From: Dryococelus australis
Taxonomy: Eukaryota > Arthropoda > Insecta > Phasmatodea > Phasmatidae
DNA: 64,000 nt
Assembly: GCA_029891345.1 (NCBI GenBank)
Contig: CM057009.1
Location: forward strand, 304,483,166-304,547,165
Direction: 5' to 3'
Positions 45,850-57,332 of this stretch are shown piece after piece. The notes under the pieces were generated by a model that did not search any database, was not told the origin of the DNA, and worked only from the letters and a program-made list of their open reading frames with translations. Position 1 is the stretch's first letter. Every line of letters starts with the position of its first letter. A program made the position numbers and the translations under genes.

Positions 45850-47965
45850 TCAAGTTACAAGAATTAAGATTCTCATGGGAACAGAGGCATTATAATGCAC
45901 CACGTCAAGAAGATTAAGGCAGAGAAGGAACAGTTGAAGGTATTCTTACTTTCATGGAAAAACATTGAATGCCTCATAAAAATGAAACTATGAATAATTT
46001 TTGGTTCTTCAGTAGTAAACAAGCAAGCGATGAGCCTTTTAATAAGTTCCACATGGATTTGAAATTGCTAAGTGAGGCATGTGATTAAGGGGAACAAGAA
46101 CATAAGTTAATGATGGCACTGGTGGTGTTGGGAAATGGATTTTCCACAACACAGGCAATATTACTATGCCAAAATATGTCTCTGAAAAAAAATGGTAACC
46201 TACTGCAAGTCATGGAGACCACAGAGCTGAATGTTGAGGTAATAAATGAAGGTCAAACATCGCAGGAAGAGTTTGTGGTTACTCCAGAACTATCAAAACA
46301 GTTTCACAGTGGTACATATAAGCAAGCAACGGGATAATGTGTTTGTACCCAGTACCTAAAAATCATAAGGTGCAAACTCTCCTGCTTATGACAAAATGTG
46401 CAAAAAAGTATCATGGTGGTGATCATTTTGCAATTACGTGCAAGAGTAAAGTTAAAATTAACATTAGGGAACACAGTTGGGGAGGAATGCCGAGGGACAG
46501 TAAGATGTTTACAGTTGATTATGGTGCAAGAAATAGTAATGAGTTGGATCAGCTAGAAGTATTGTCAATGCAGCAATCAAAGCATATTGCTAAGGAGTGG
46601 TTAAAAAAGTGTGTATTAGAAATGAGAATGTTAAGTTTGAACTCAAATCTGGCACTGTCACTAATATATTACAATACTGAGTTTTTAAGGCGCTGAGGCA
46701 GGATTGGTTAAAACAAAAGTGAGGGTTTCAAGTAAAACAAAGAGGTAAAATTATGGTTGAATGTGGAACAGACAAGAGGTTACTTATAGCAGAATTTATA
46801 ACTGTACTGGATTAAAGGACAAGTCCAATACTAAGCTTATATACCTGTGTTGAACGGCCTCATTAAGATAGTAAGTACACTCAACACAGTAGTGAAAGAT
46901 GAAATTTAAAGATGTGATGTTTTACAGAGGTACAACAAGCTTTTGACAGAATTAAATACTTCCCGGATGTGTATACTGTTAAAGGATAATGCAACACCTG
47001 TAGCCAATCCTAGGAGAAGGGTTTCACTTTCAATAAAAGTATGTTAAATGAGACATTGGACAGTTTGGAGAGCAAAATATATTATTAAGCCATGTTCAGA
47101 AGCAATGGACTGGGTACTTACACTGGTAATTGTAGACAAGCCTACTGGGTCGGTGCAGCTATGTCTGAATCCCAGAGATCTTAATCAGTATGTGTTATGA
47201 GATTAACACACCATTAGGCTGTTGTACCCTTTGGACTAGCTAATGCTTCAGAAGTATGCCAGAAACTGAATACTAAGTACTTTGATGACATACCAGGTGT
47301 ATTTGTTTATTCTAATATCATCTTAGTGTATGCTGAGATTAAAGCAGAACATAGTTAAATACCGGGGAAGGTGTTGCTCGAATTAGTATGTAAATTATCA
47401 AATTTTATTAGGGAAAGTTTTAATATTGTATTCATCAGGTCAAATACTTGGAGTTTGTAGTGAGTAGGGATGGGGTGCACCCAGACTGTAACAAAATAAT
47501 AGTCATACAGAATAAGTTGCAAAAATTAATAGGACTGATGAACTATCTGAGAGACTTTGTACGGAGGTTCTCTGAGATAGTAACTTTCCACTTAGAGAGC
47601 TTAAAATGAGGTGTTGTGGTCATGGACAGTCATAAATCAAACTGCATTTGAAAATGTAAACACAGTTATTGTACAGCCCCCACATTAGCCAGCTTTCACA
47701 CTAGTAAAGCTCATCACAATGCAGTGTGATGCATGTCAAAATGGACTGGGTAGCTGCTGTTGTTGCAATACAATTAACCAGTACATTTTGCTTCATGCAC
47801 AATGACCAACCAAATAAAGCTATGCTCAAGTAGAGGAAGAGCTTCTAGTCAAACTATTCATATGAAAAGTTTCATTATTGCATTATATAACAATAGAGTA
47901 ACAGTTTACACAGATAATAAGCAATTGGTGACACTAATACAAAATGCATGGTGCAAATTAAGAAT
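45850..47965 (+). pseudogene. Gypsy Gag-Pol remnant (gag, RT, RNase H start)
   Basis: Gag: FMEKHCMPHKNETMNNFWFF, then EPFNKFHMDLKLLSEACD and MALVVLGNGFSTTQA (45,945-46,170). The zinc-knuckle region is eroded (KYHGGDHFAITCKSK, 46,410). A protease-like segment follows (46,480-46,690) without a clear DTG. RT at 46,920-47,600: DWVLTLVIVDKPTGSVQLC, LNPRDLNQ, PFGLANASEVCQKLN, then VFVYSxIILVYAE in place of the YxDD box, YLEFVVSRDGVHPDCNKI and LIGLMNYLRDFVRRFSEI. RNase H start: MQCDASQNGLG and YAQVEEELL, VTVYTDNKQL (47,720-47,920). The frame is cut by the MITE at 47,967. Many stops. Confidence 0.78.
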
Positions 47966-47966
47966 A

Positions 47967-48557
47967 CAGTGGAAGCCCGGAATACCACGGCCTGTTATAT
48001 ACCGCGAGGAAATTTATGTCCCCCGGCCTGAATAAATAAATAAGTGGAAAGCGTGCGGTCAGGTAGGCATACTGTCTGTCAGCAGGTGGTTGTGAGTCAG
48101 GGACGTTTATGGATGAGGCGGAGGGAACAGGCATGCGTTCTCCCTCTTTCAGCGGAGATATCTTTTTTACTAATTCATTACAGCCAATATTGTATGGTTT
48201 TCCATATTCAGTTTAGTTGGCGTAGTGCAATCTATTTGACGGAAGAATTCCTAGCTGTTCTTTTTTATGTGACACTATTATATCTGTTCTGCTGTTTGGG
48301 TGTAAATAGGCCAAAAAAAATGATACATTAGCAAACTTTCCATCTTATCTGGAAGTTGGATCAGTGTGGGGGGATGGCATGGCTAGATTCCAAGCCATTA
48401 TATCATACTTGCAAGTGTCCTGCTGTCACACATTTACAGGCACTTAAAAGTTAACACGAAATGTGCGTACACTGTATAGCGTAACATATTTAAGCAATTA
48501 GAATTATTCAATACCAAAATGTTTAACTAAGGTAAGTTAAAACATGCCGGAATACTG
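47967..48557 (+). mobile_element. pogo-like MITE, copy 2
   Basis: Begins TA|CAGTGGAAGCCCGGAATACC and ends GCCGGAATACTG, an inverted terminal match. Homologous over its full length, in opposite orientation, to 26,874-27,453. Inserted in the RNase H region of the Gypsy element. Confidence 0.75.
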
Positions 48558-48579
48558 TTGTAAAAGGGATGCCGACTTC

Positions 48580-49005
48580 TGTGGCACATTCCGTATACAA
48601 CTGGCTTGCAATGCGAGGGGCTCCGAGTTCAGATTCTGGGTAAGGTAGGGGCTAAGTCATTTACAGGCCTATAAGTAATCTTCCACATGGTATAGTTCTA
48701 CGTAATCATTATAATGATGATGTACACATTGATTATAATGTGTATATAGTGGCTATTCAGCATTTCTTCCCATTTTCGAAAAAAATAAAATCTGAAATTT
48801 TAGGCGTGCCTCAAAATTCTTATTTCTAAGTCATTTACATGTCTATAATTAATCTCCTATGGAATATAACACTATGTAATCATTATAATTCTGATGTAGA
48901 CATTATGATTATCTGAAAAAAAATATATATACATACATATATATAGACACACACACACAAACCAACTATACAGTATGACTTCCCATTTTCGAAAAAAAAT
49001 TCCCA
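48580..49005 (+). mobile_element. tRNA-like SINE head with duplicated 3' body
   Basis: 48,580-48,645 reads GGCACATTCCGTATACAACT, GGCTTGCAATGCGAGGGGC and GAGTTCAGATTCTGGG, a decayed A/B-box tRNA-like head. The following body (48,654-48,790, AAGTCATTTACAGGCCTATA...) is repeated at 48,830-49,000 with the same order (CATTTACATGTCTATAATTAATCT, GTAATCATTATAAT, GATGTAxACATT, CCCATTTTCGAAAAAAA). Confidence 0.5.
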
Positions 49006-50219
49006 GCGGAAGAACTATAGTGCACAAAGCTTAATGCAGAAAAGCTGCCTCTCTATGCATGCCACAAATTCACATCAGGCAAGCAAGCGACATGTTTCAC
49101 AACACGTGATGCACTGATATATCCCATCTGCAGTGCAAGCATGCTTCGACCTCTGTTTAGTTTTATTTGGATGTGAGCTTCGTTTCTCATTCTCACTTCC
49201 TCCCAACCAGGCCTAGCAGATGATTAGGGGGGGGGACCCCCTTCTCCAACCCGCATGACAACATGCAGCGAACACCGCCCTTGGTGGAAAAAGTACATCC
49301 TTTGCCTGGATAATGTGGTATTTTTTAGTTATTCTTGCTTGAATGCATGTGACCCCCCTTCATTAGAGCACGTTTCTCTTCTTTTGTTTCCCTTCCCTTG
49401 GATGCTGTCAAGTCCAGTAACACAGATAAAAAAAATAAAGTTCCAATAGCAAGGGTTACGGTGGTAAATAACAACACTTAGCCCATGTGTGACAGATAGG
49501 AGCTACGCCCCATTAGAACACTGGCTCTTTTTTGTTACTGTACTCTGTCATTCCCGGAATAGCACGGAAAGCTATAATGTGGGTTTGAGTTATGTCCCCC
49601 AACAGCTGCATTATATCGGGCTTTTACTATATATCTAAAAGGTTAAAAGTTAAACTTGTTGATGTATAATATCTCATGGAAGCAAAAATTTATGTGAAAA
49701 TGGAATAAGATGGGGTGAACTATGGTGATATCACAAAATGATGAATGAAATTTATATTGCAAATAGACAAGTGTATTTTAATAAGAGGCTGATTATTTCT
49801 GACAGTCTTCAAAAGCATACTTTGCTGTGATGCATGCCACACTACTGCGCATCGTGCATGAGTGCTCTACTCTATGACTTCGCCTCATCGTCAAGCGATG
49901 ATAGTTAATTGGGACAAGTCACACGCCGGAAGGCAATGAATCTCGTGCCTACAGGGTTGATCCAAGCATTACAGGCAACTACAGACACGCTGATAATAAA
50001 TATGAATTGTACTGTCCACTAATACACTGACATGCGATCGCCACCCTCAAAGATGAAATTGTTTTACCCACCAAGCCACCGACACGGCAGAGAAGACGAA
50101 GCTAGTTAGCAGTGCTGCTGAAAGAGAGCAGCACCCTGCAGCCGATGTCACTGCTGCCCGAGCCTCGTGGAAAGGCGGTCAATTTGTCAACAGCCTCCAG
50201 ACAGGGAAATGAGAAATTG
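49006..50219. other. Unassigned insertion sequence
   Basis: A short GC-richer segment at 49,544-49,632 (GGAATAGCACGGAAAGC...ATTATATCGGGCTTTTACTATA) resembles the ends of the pogo-like MITE and may be a third, tiny relative. The remainder has no recognised feature; 50,040-50,210 is GC-richer and may belong to the LTR-type repeat that follows. Confidence 0.3.
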
Positions 50220-52140
50220 TGTGGGGCATGGCCCACTATCATAAATCAAACAACCCTTGTGAAATGAGGCTAGCAACCCCCGCACCCCTAGGGCAGCCAA
50301 CAAACTGAATTTTTCCGTATATAAGGAGAAGCGAAACCGCTCCTGCCAGTCTTCGTCGGCCTGCCGACCTGAATAAGGTCAGAGGGCTCTCTTCAGTCTG
50401 CAGAAGACTCTCCTAGCCTGTGAAGACTCTCCAGTCTACAAAGACTCTCCAACAGTCTGAGAAGACTCTCCAGCCTGCGAAGGCTCTCCAACAGTCTGCA
50501 GAAGTCTCTCCATCCAGCTTCAAGACGCTCCAACTCCACTCCCACAGCATGCGGAGAAAACCCAACCAAGATTCAGGGGAATCCCCAACGACGCTGTTGA
50601 TACGTCAAACTCCAGGTATCTCAATGTCTCTACACATGTATCCTCACTACCATAAGCCATTCCTCTGCACTCCGTGGTAGCAGGTCGTACACGTCGTCCC
50701 TTCTGGCCAACCACCCCTCACTACACAAAAAAATAAATTGTAACTTATAAATTCAGACTTGTTTCGTTTTTCTTTTATTCACAGGTTCACCTTCACCAGC
50801 CATAAAGTACCAATTAAATAATTTAACATTTCATAAAATTATTTTTAAAGAGTCAAGCATCTCCTTGTTTTCACAAGTACGATAAGAAATATGTTTGTGG
50901 CAAACTTGAATTCCAGTTAAGTTAATTATTTTCCCTTGGCATTCTTTAACAAGTGCAAGTGTAATAGGGATAAGTGAAACTTGTAGCTCTTTGAAAAGCT
51001 AGCAACCGCTCAGGGTTAGGAATGAGTGGGCCGAACCATCTTGGGATTCCTGGCGCCTGAATAAGGCTATAGTCTGAACAAGACCAGGAACGCCTGAGAA
51101 GTGTCCCATACACCTGAGCCTGTCCAGAGAAATGCTTATGTCTGTTCAGTCTCTCGAACTCACTCAATACCTCAGTTCGTCTGAATAAGACCAAAGTAAG
51201 GTGGGCTTGAGCTACACTGATATATTGGGAGCACGCCATTGTAATTGTAAACAAGTATTGCGCGCCAATAAAATATTTTTTTCTTTTCTTACTAATTAAG
51301 AATATTTCAAATGCCCAAGAAAGGAGGTTGGGCGTAAAAGTCAGCTGAAACGATTAACTCGATGGGCATTGCAACGTGAATTACTCCAGCCCTCAGTTAT
51401 TACAGTCCCCAACCAGGACAGTGAGCCCACCCCACCAGACACTCAAGTCTATCAAATACTTGTTGAACCCAGCTAAGGCACTACCACCAATTACTGAGGA
51501 TTGTAGCTCTTTCTTAGACTCCATGGTAGGGATTTGTTGACCATGGTCAGATCAAGACTACCTAAGTAATTTAGTTCTCCCTGAACCTCAGCCAGAAGCG
51601 AACCCCTTGCCACAACAGTGCCCCGCTCGCAATACAACCCCTACCACGTGTGAAGTGCGTACTGCCCCCGGAAAGGTGATTAACATAGTTAACCCCCTAT
51701 GCCGGTACATACACATAAGGTAGTGACATTTTTGACAGATTTTGTCCCCGTACAAAAGCCAACCAGGCCGGCACCATATAAACACCCCTGTAGCGTACGG
51801 GATACTGAATAGGAGCTACAGAGAACAATAGGACTCACCACAATTCTGTAACTTTAACATTCCCATTTTGATTATTTAATTGTGACAGCTGGCATCATAA
51901 CTTTTGGCAACCTCCCTCCCCGGGAGGGAAGCTTTCTCGATCAAGCTCCTCCAACAACCCTCAACCCTTCTACATTGCAGTGTCCCCCTAGATCTCACAA
52001 TGTGGGCAGATCCCCGACCTCCCAGGCAAAACACTTCAAAGACGTAACCACACTGTGGAAGGGTAATGTATTAAACACCGGAGGGAATCAGCTCTCTCAT
52101 TCACCCAGATTAGCCAACTGTAGCTTACACATCATAACTA
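50220..52140 (+). mobile_element. Long LTR-type repeat, copy 2
   Basis: Homologue of 24,959-26,700, here starting TGTGGGGCATGGCCCAC. Shares CCCTTGTGAAATGAGGCTAGC, GCACCCCTAGGGCAG, TATATAAGGAG (about 50,321), GACCTGAATAAGGTCA, TCCCTTCTGGCC, GCGCCTGAATAAGGCTAT, GGGCTTGAGC, a short frame starting MPKKGG with WALQRELLQPS after a frameshift (51,311), TTTGTCCCCGTACAAAAGCC and GAGGGAATCAGC. A TTGTGACAGCTGGCATCATAA stretch at 51,880 could be a primer-binding-site region. It is inserted inside the Gypsy remnant. Confidence 0.6.
50397..50520 (+). repeat. Short tandem repeat GAAGACTCTCCAGTCTGC, ~7 copies
   Basis: 18-21 bp units in the leader of the LTR-type repeat copy 2. The matching place in copy 1 (25,115-25,200) has only one or two such units, so the array expanded in this copy. 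Confidence 0.8.
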
Positions 52141-52539
52141 AGTGTAACTGATGAGAGGTGAGGTTAGGACATCAGTGAATTGAGGTATAAGAGAGTGATC
52201 ATAGGTAGAGTGCGTCTTTTAGCACCATATTTTCTCCAGGGTGAGGAAAAACAGCGTGAGAGTGTATCAATTGGCTCCCAAAAAGGGGCGTAAGTTACAT
52301 TTAGCTACATAGTCATCAAGTAGATGAGTAAGTGAGTGTGAGAGAGATGGGAGAGTGCATTAGCAGAGACTTCATGAAACTTATAAGGGATGAAAAAAGA
52401 CTATCAATAAATGTAGGCTTATTTTTTGCCAGGCATTACATAACAGATAGTTAACCTTATATTGTCCTGCTATGTGTGTCACAGGTTCAGTTTTAAAACT
52501 GTTAAACATATACTTCTGTCCCACACAGTGCCTATCTAT

Positions 52540-53270
52540 TTCAGGTTATCTCAGCAGATTTAGCAGAACATAGGAGGTCTTAATTGATAATGGTAGACTA
52601 CTTGACTTGAAGACTTGAGGTTGACAAGTTGCAGGACAAAACCAGTAGGTCTGTGATAAAAACACATTTAGTGATATCCAGTAGACTGGGAATTCCTGAA
52701 AAACTAACATGCTATTTGATAGTTACAAAATGAAAATTGTTTCTGAACAGTGGGAACTCAAACTAGTCACATCAAGCCTGCATTATCATAAAGGTTATGG
52801 TCTCATCGAAAAGGACGTAGGAATAGCTACAAAAATTATTAAAAAATCTTATTAAACAGGTTCACCATATGCTTTGTTGTATTATCGCACAATTCCTTTA
52901 ACTGATTTTGCGGTCTTTCTGGTTCAAATACTAATGAGCAGACAACTAGGGACATGGCTTTTCCTCAAAGGACCAACAGTAAAAGATATTCACTAGAAGT
53001 TGGAGCAAGCAAAATTTGAGAGTAAACAGTATGACCTCACTGCTGGGAAAGAAAGGGAGTTTCATAGCCAACGCATGTTGTCAAAACATCTAAAAACACA
53101 GTGTTGGGCAGTAATTTTGGGGAGATACTCAATTCCCAGATTATACAGAGTTAGGGATGAAGAATCTTGTCAGAAATACAGATGGAATTACAGTTTTTTA
53201 AAGAACTTCAAGGCTTTCAGCAAGTCTGAAAATGGTGGTAAGAATGGCGGCTTCTTATAAAGTCTTTCGG
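52540..53270 (+). pseudogene. Gypsy integrase C-terminal remnant
   Basis: Frames give SSxHYHKGYGLIEKDVGIAT (about 52,775-52,840; the eroded integrase core end), GSPYALLYYRTIPLTDFAV (about 52,860-52,915), QILMSRQLGTWL and, in 53,000-53,260, EQAKFESKQYDLTAGKERE and RLYRVRDEE. This is the usual order at the end of Gypsy integrases (core helix, linker, GPY/F-like tail). Frames shift at least twice. It belongs with the Gag-RT remnant at 45.9-48 kb. Confidence 0.65.
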
Positions 53271-53517
53271 GCAGAACTGGGCAAGAGACACAGACAATCA
53301 GCCTCTCAGGATTAAACTACACACACACAGTGTCACAGTGAGGGAAACGACTTGAAGAGTGGCTTAAGTGGGCCATCTGATAAAGCTGACTGTCCCACTG
53401 AAAAATATAGGACCAGGGCTAGCAGGCAGGAGTTACCCCCACAAAAATGGAAATCTAAATGAACTGTACAGTTAGATAGTTAAAGTTGTTGAACTGTGAA
53501 TTTAATCAACAGAATAT

Positions 53518-53694
53518 TATGACTTTCTGCCATGAAACAAGTAAAAAAAAGATGGGAACTTTTGTACGTGAAAGCTGGTCAGAGTGTGAGGTGAAGTGAA
53601 TGTGAGTGTATAAAATAACCGGAATAAAAATAACCGTAAGTAAAGAAGACGTTTTATTAAAAGAGAATTATGCATTAATGTAAAGAATACAACA
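53518..53694 (+). repeat. 3' LTR of the interrupted Gypsy
   Basis: About 177 bp, ending AAGAATACAACA as in the 5' LTR. Contains TCAGAGTGTGAGGTGAAGTG and GACGTTTTATTAAAAG. No target duplication could be read with confidence. Confidence 0.6.
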
Positions 53695-53934
53695 GCTCTA
53701 ATGTTTATCAAGTGTTTGCTTATACAATGTTTGGTAAATCACTTCATAAAAAGTAACTTATGACACCATGCATTTATATCTCATGCTTCTGGCTGGTCAA
53801 AATGTAATGTTGCTATGGTGAACTAATAAAAAATCTACAAATTTTATGGAGATATTTTACTATTTTTGAACTAGCATATTTTTCTGTATGTGTGTTTTAA
53901 TTTCTAACAAGCGAAAATATATGGCCCTTGTGAT

Positions 53935-54081
53935 TTACATTCTATAACTCATTTCACTTAGAGGCACGCTACTAACTTCACAAACCACAAGCTTAGTTGG
54001 CCCATTACCTTGATGTGGAATTAATATTCTGTAGGAGGAGGATGTATCCACAAAGGAGCCAAAGGGGGCTGCAATCACTGT
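53935..54081 (-). CDS. Candidate terminal exon of unknown gene
   Basis: A minus-strand segment after a very strong acceptor (11 T, then AAATTGACTTTTAG) is open for 48 codons to TAA: TVIAAPFGSFVDTSSSYRIL, then GPTKLVVCEVSSVPL. It starts in phase 0. An in-frame GTAATG donor-like word occurs inside but is not needed. It is in the long intron of the armadillo-like gene and could be an alternative last exon, part of another gene or a chance frame. The armadillo exon at 57,958-58,121 ends in phase 2, so direct splicing to it would not keep this frame. Confidence 0.25.
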   Translation of the reverse strand, partial: TVIAAPFGSFVDTSSSYRILIPHQGNGPTKLVVCEVSSVPLSEMSYRM

Positions 54082-55264
54082 CTAAAAGTCAATTTAAAAA
54101 AAAAAATTACTTGAAAAATAAATAAGCTATAAAAAAATACAAATTTATGCCAGTCTTATAAAAATAACCTACAATCAGAAATGTTAAAACTTGAAGCATA
54201 TTGCTTCACACCTCCATAAATACCATCTCAACAACATACCACCCCCTCCCTTTTACTCTAATTAGTCCCATCTATAGCATCTGGAAAATGCTCTGAGCAA
54301 TGTTTTGTGGTCTATAATATATTAATTTATTGACTGCTGTTCTGATATATGCTACTGCAATTCTGTACATATACAGTCATCAAGCATTATTGAGATGGTG
54401 CTAACATGAAAGCTGCTAACATAAGCTGGACAACCAAAGGAGATGAGGTATATCAAAGCACAGGCAATTAGCCGAATTCCAAGACTATCATAGTTCCCCA
54501 TATTTAAGCTTCTGATGGGATGAGCACATCATTTTTGATGAACATGTTTCTATTCCCCAGGGTCATAAACCCATATTACTGACCCCTTATCCTCCTTCAA
54601 TTTGAAATTGCAGCTAGCTAACCACTGCTTGAGGATGACAAGAATTTATTTATCTGCCAGTTTGCAATGAGATTAACATATCTAATACACACTGCTAAAA
54701 CTACCAATCCTTTTATCACATTAAATCTCTTAGGCATTTTAATCAAGAAAATGTTAAGAAATACTTAAAATCCAAGAAAACAAATCTGACAAGCTATGCT
54801 GGGACAAGAGGGTGTGTAATCAAAGCAATTAAAAATGGTATCAAAGAAACAAATTGTTGCATACACTTCAACTGAAAGTCTGAAATATAGTTAGAGCTGT
54901 GACAAGCAAAGTTCTACTGAAACATTCTTTCCCCTGCTAATGATATTTTTACATACAAATATGAAGAATTTGAATCAAAGGTGGTGCTTCCTCTGGATTA
55001 ATTTTCGACTACCGTAAATCAGGATGTATTTACGAAAATGTGTACACTTGTTTCATGGCAAAAATCAGCATTTATAACACTCTTTTATTAGTGATCAATG
55101 GGTGAGAAGTATGTTGGAATAGTGTTATAGATTAGTTATTCTCTTTGTATGTTATCTTTGACACCTGTGTGTTTTCTTTAATGTATGAACCTAATGATGA
55201 TATCTATGAAATGTTTAGTTTGTTGTTACAATCACCTGTGTATAGTGTTCAATGTAGTTACATT
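54082..55264. other. Intronic sequence, nothing recognised
   Basis: AT-rich, with stops in all frames and no repeat or TIR found. Confidence 0.4.
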
Positions 55265-55326
55265 TTTGCTTAATAAAGGCTAATTCAGGTCATGCTGTTC
55301 TTCATAACAATTTATTAAGCAAAAAT
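55265..55326. repeat. Inverted repeat before the second Gypsy gag
   Basis: TTTTTGCTTAATAAA and TTTATTAAGCAAAAA lie about 35 bp apart and can form a roughly 15-bp stem. The arms could be the remains of a terminal sequence, but no LTR was found there. Confidence 0.5.
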
Positions 55327-55343
55327 TTTATTTATTATCAGTC

Positions 55344-57332
55344 ATGGATCGCTTACTTCGCCAGGAGGGACTAAATATCAATCCTGAGAATGTTAATACT
55401 TCACAAGAATTGAGTATTGGATCAAGACATTACGAAAATTCATTGTTTCTGTTGACATCAAAGAAGCTGACAGACTTAAGGTACTTATCAACTTTGTTTC
55501 TCCGACCGTTTATGAGCATATAAAGTGATTGTGGGACTTACGATGAGGCAATAGCTATTTTGGAAAATATCTACGTAAAACCTGTTAGCGAGGTTTTTGC
55601 AATACATAAACTTAAGACCCGACGCCAAGAACCGGAAGAATTAGTCAACAGGTATCTAAAGTCTCTTAAGCTGTTAGCTAAAGAATGCAAACTCAAGGCG
55701 GTTACAGCAGACATTAATAGAGATGAATATATCTGGGATGCATTCATTGATGGGCTTCAGTCTCATCATATTCATCAGAGGTTATGGGAAAATCTTACTC
55801 TCTCGCTGGAAGAGGCCTTTACCCAAGCTAGGTCACTTGAACTGGCTCAACATCAGTCTCAGCTATATTTATCTCCTCCTGCTGTCAATGTAGTCGTAAA
55901 GGATGTACAAGCTGAACAACTTCCTGGGGTTAGTTTGAAACATCAGGTGGAGCCAACAATTGCAGCCATTAGCACCAAATGTTTTTTTTGCAGTCGACCA
56001 AGGCACAATACGGTTGTCTGTCCAGCGAAGAAAGAAACTTGCAGATGATGCAGAAAAAAAGGACATCTCGTAAAAGTGTGTCGAAATTCTAAATCTGCTC
56101 GAGATTCAAGCTCCTCAACTCAGTTTTCTAATTGTGTTGCTTCCTTGCCTGCCTGCTTAAAAAAAGCAGTCGTGGATGAAACCATAAATTGCTATAAAAC
56201 ATATGGTCTTACTATCTACCAAAAAGTAATTGGTCACGCGTGAAAATAGGTAATTCAGTACGTCAGTTTACTTGTGTTTCACTGTCTTCGGCGTAGGACC
56301 GCTGGTGTTTGTCCGTGGTAGCATTAACACAGAGGCCTATTATAACATTCTGGATAATCAAATGCTCCCAACATTGTGGCGTTTTCACGGAATGGACCCG
56401 TGTTACTTCCAGGATGACAATGCCAGGTACCATGTTTCAAGGGCCACTATGCAGTGGTACGCCGACAACAATGTTCGCCGATTGGACTGGCCCACCCAAA
56501 GCCCTGACCTCAACCCTATAGAACATCTTTGGGATGAATTGGGTTGCCGGGTGAGGGCTCCTCAGGCACGGCCAAAATCCATTGCACAACTCGTGGAATG
56601 GTTGCAAGAGGAATGGCGACGAATCCCCGTGGATATCCTGCAAACACTCGTAGAGAGCATGCCAGATAGGGTGGCTGCTGTTATAGCCACAAGAGGTGGC
56701 ACTACGAGATTCTAATGTGGTGAAAACCACAGAGCAAACATTGTGAACAGGTGCCCAATTACTTTTTGGAAGATAGTGTAGATACAGGAAGTTCTGCTAG
56801 TTCTATTAATGAAGATACTATCTGTAAACTCAGAGTACCTGTATTAGCATGTAAAGGAGAAAAACTATCTATGGCCTCGACATCTCTTAGGTCATCTGTT
56901 AAAGGCCAGTGTATAATAACGCTTTGCTTACGAGGGCATGAGTACAAATATATTACAGTTAGTATTCTTCCTGACTTGTGCTCTGATATAATTGTGGGTC
57001 ATGATATCCTCAAAAGACCTTCTAGTCTTCAAGTAACTTTCGGTGGTGAAGATGCTCCTCTAGATATTTGCAGTGTGGCTGCTGCTTATGTTGAACCTGC
57101 TCACTTGTTCACTCACCTGTCTCCCAACTGTAACTCTATATCCATAAAATCACATAGGCATACCGCTTCAGATTTACAATTCATTGAATCTGAAATACAA
57201 AACTTGCTAAAAGCGGGCATCATAGAGAAAAGTGTATCACCATGGCGTGCTCAGGTAATGGTTGTAACCTCTGAAAACCATAGACGTAGAATGACTGTTG
57301 ATTACTTGCAAACTATCAATGCACAGTTCTAA
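55344..57332 (+). pseudogene. Second Ty3/Gypsy remnant: gag, protease, start of RT
   Basis: ATG at 55,344 begins MDRLLRQEG. After a frameshift DIKEADRLKVLINFVSPTVY and EAIAILENIYVKPVSEVFA give the capsid region, with ETLVNRYLKSLK-like sequence and LWENLTLSLEEAFTQARSLE. Two CX2CX4HX4C knuckles follow: CFFCSRPRHNTVVC (55,977) and, with a stop inside, CRxCRKKGHLVKVC (56,037). A Tc1 element then splits it (56,219-56,769). Beyond it the aspartic protease SVDTGSSASSI (56,777) and the RT N-terminus LQFIESEIQNLLKAGIIEKS, SPWRAQVMVV end at 57,332, where the element is truncated before the RT catalytic motifs. No LTR found. Confidence 0.82.
56219..56769 (+). mobile_element. Tc1-like element, internally deleted, inside the Gypsy
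   Basis: Inverted ends CCAAAAAGTAATTGGTCAC and (reverse complement of the right end) CCAAAAAGTAATTGGGCAC. TA (56,217) precedes it, with the right copy mutated to AA. The C-terminal half of the transposase is open (56,272-56,715): CYFQDDNARYHVS with the second Asp, WPTQSPDLNPIEHLWDEL with the Glu at the DD34E spacing, and a long C-terminal helix region ending VIATRGGTTRF. The N-terminal DNA-binding part and the first Asp are missing. It is the youngest-looking ORF in the window, with no stops. Confidence 0.87.

Larger units (their letters stand above)
45471..53694 (+). mobile_element. Ty3/Gypsy LTR retrotransposon remnant, interrupted by several insertions
   Basis: Gag, protease-region, RT and RNase H remnants at 45,880-47,965 and integrase C-terminal sequence at 52,780-53,260 are in the same orientation. 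They are enclosed by short LTR-like repeats (45,471-45,660 and 53,518-53,694). The intervening 47,967-52,140 is later insertions: a pogo-like MITE, a SINE and its duplicated tail, and a long LTR-type repeat. Removing these leaves about 4 kb of Gypsy sequence with the RNase H/integrase junction lost. Confidence 0.7.

Noticed and set aside
50420-50680. Repetitive KTLQ-type protein frame
   Set aside because: It translates the ~18-bp tandem repeat in the LTR-type repeat leader.
50215-52182. AATTG target duplication around the long LTR-type repeat
   Set aside because: AATTG occurs at both places, but the right copy is not preceded by the CA end expected of an LTR, so it may be chance.
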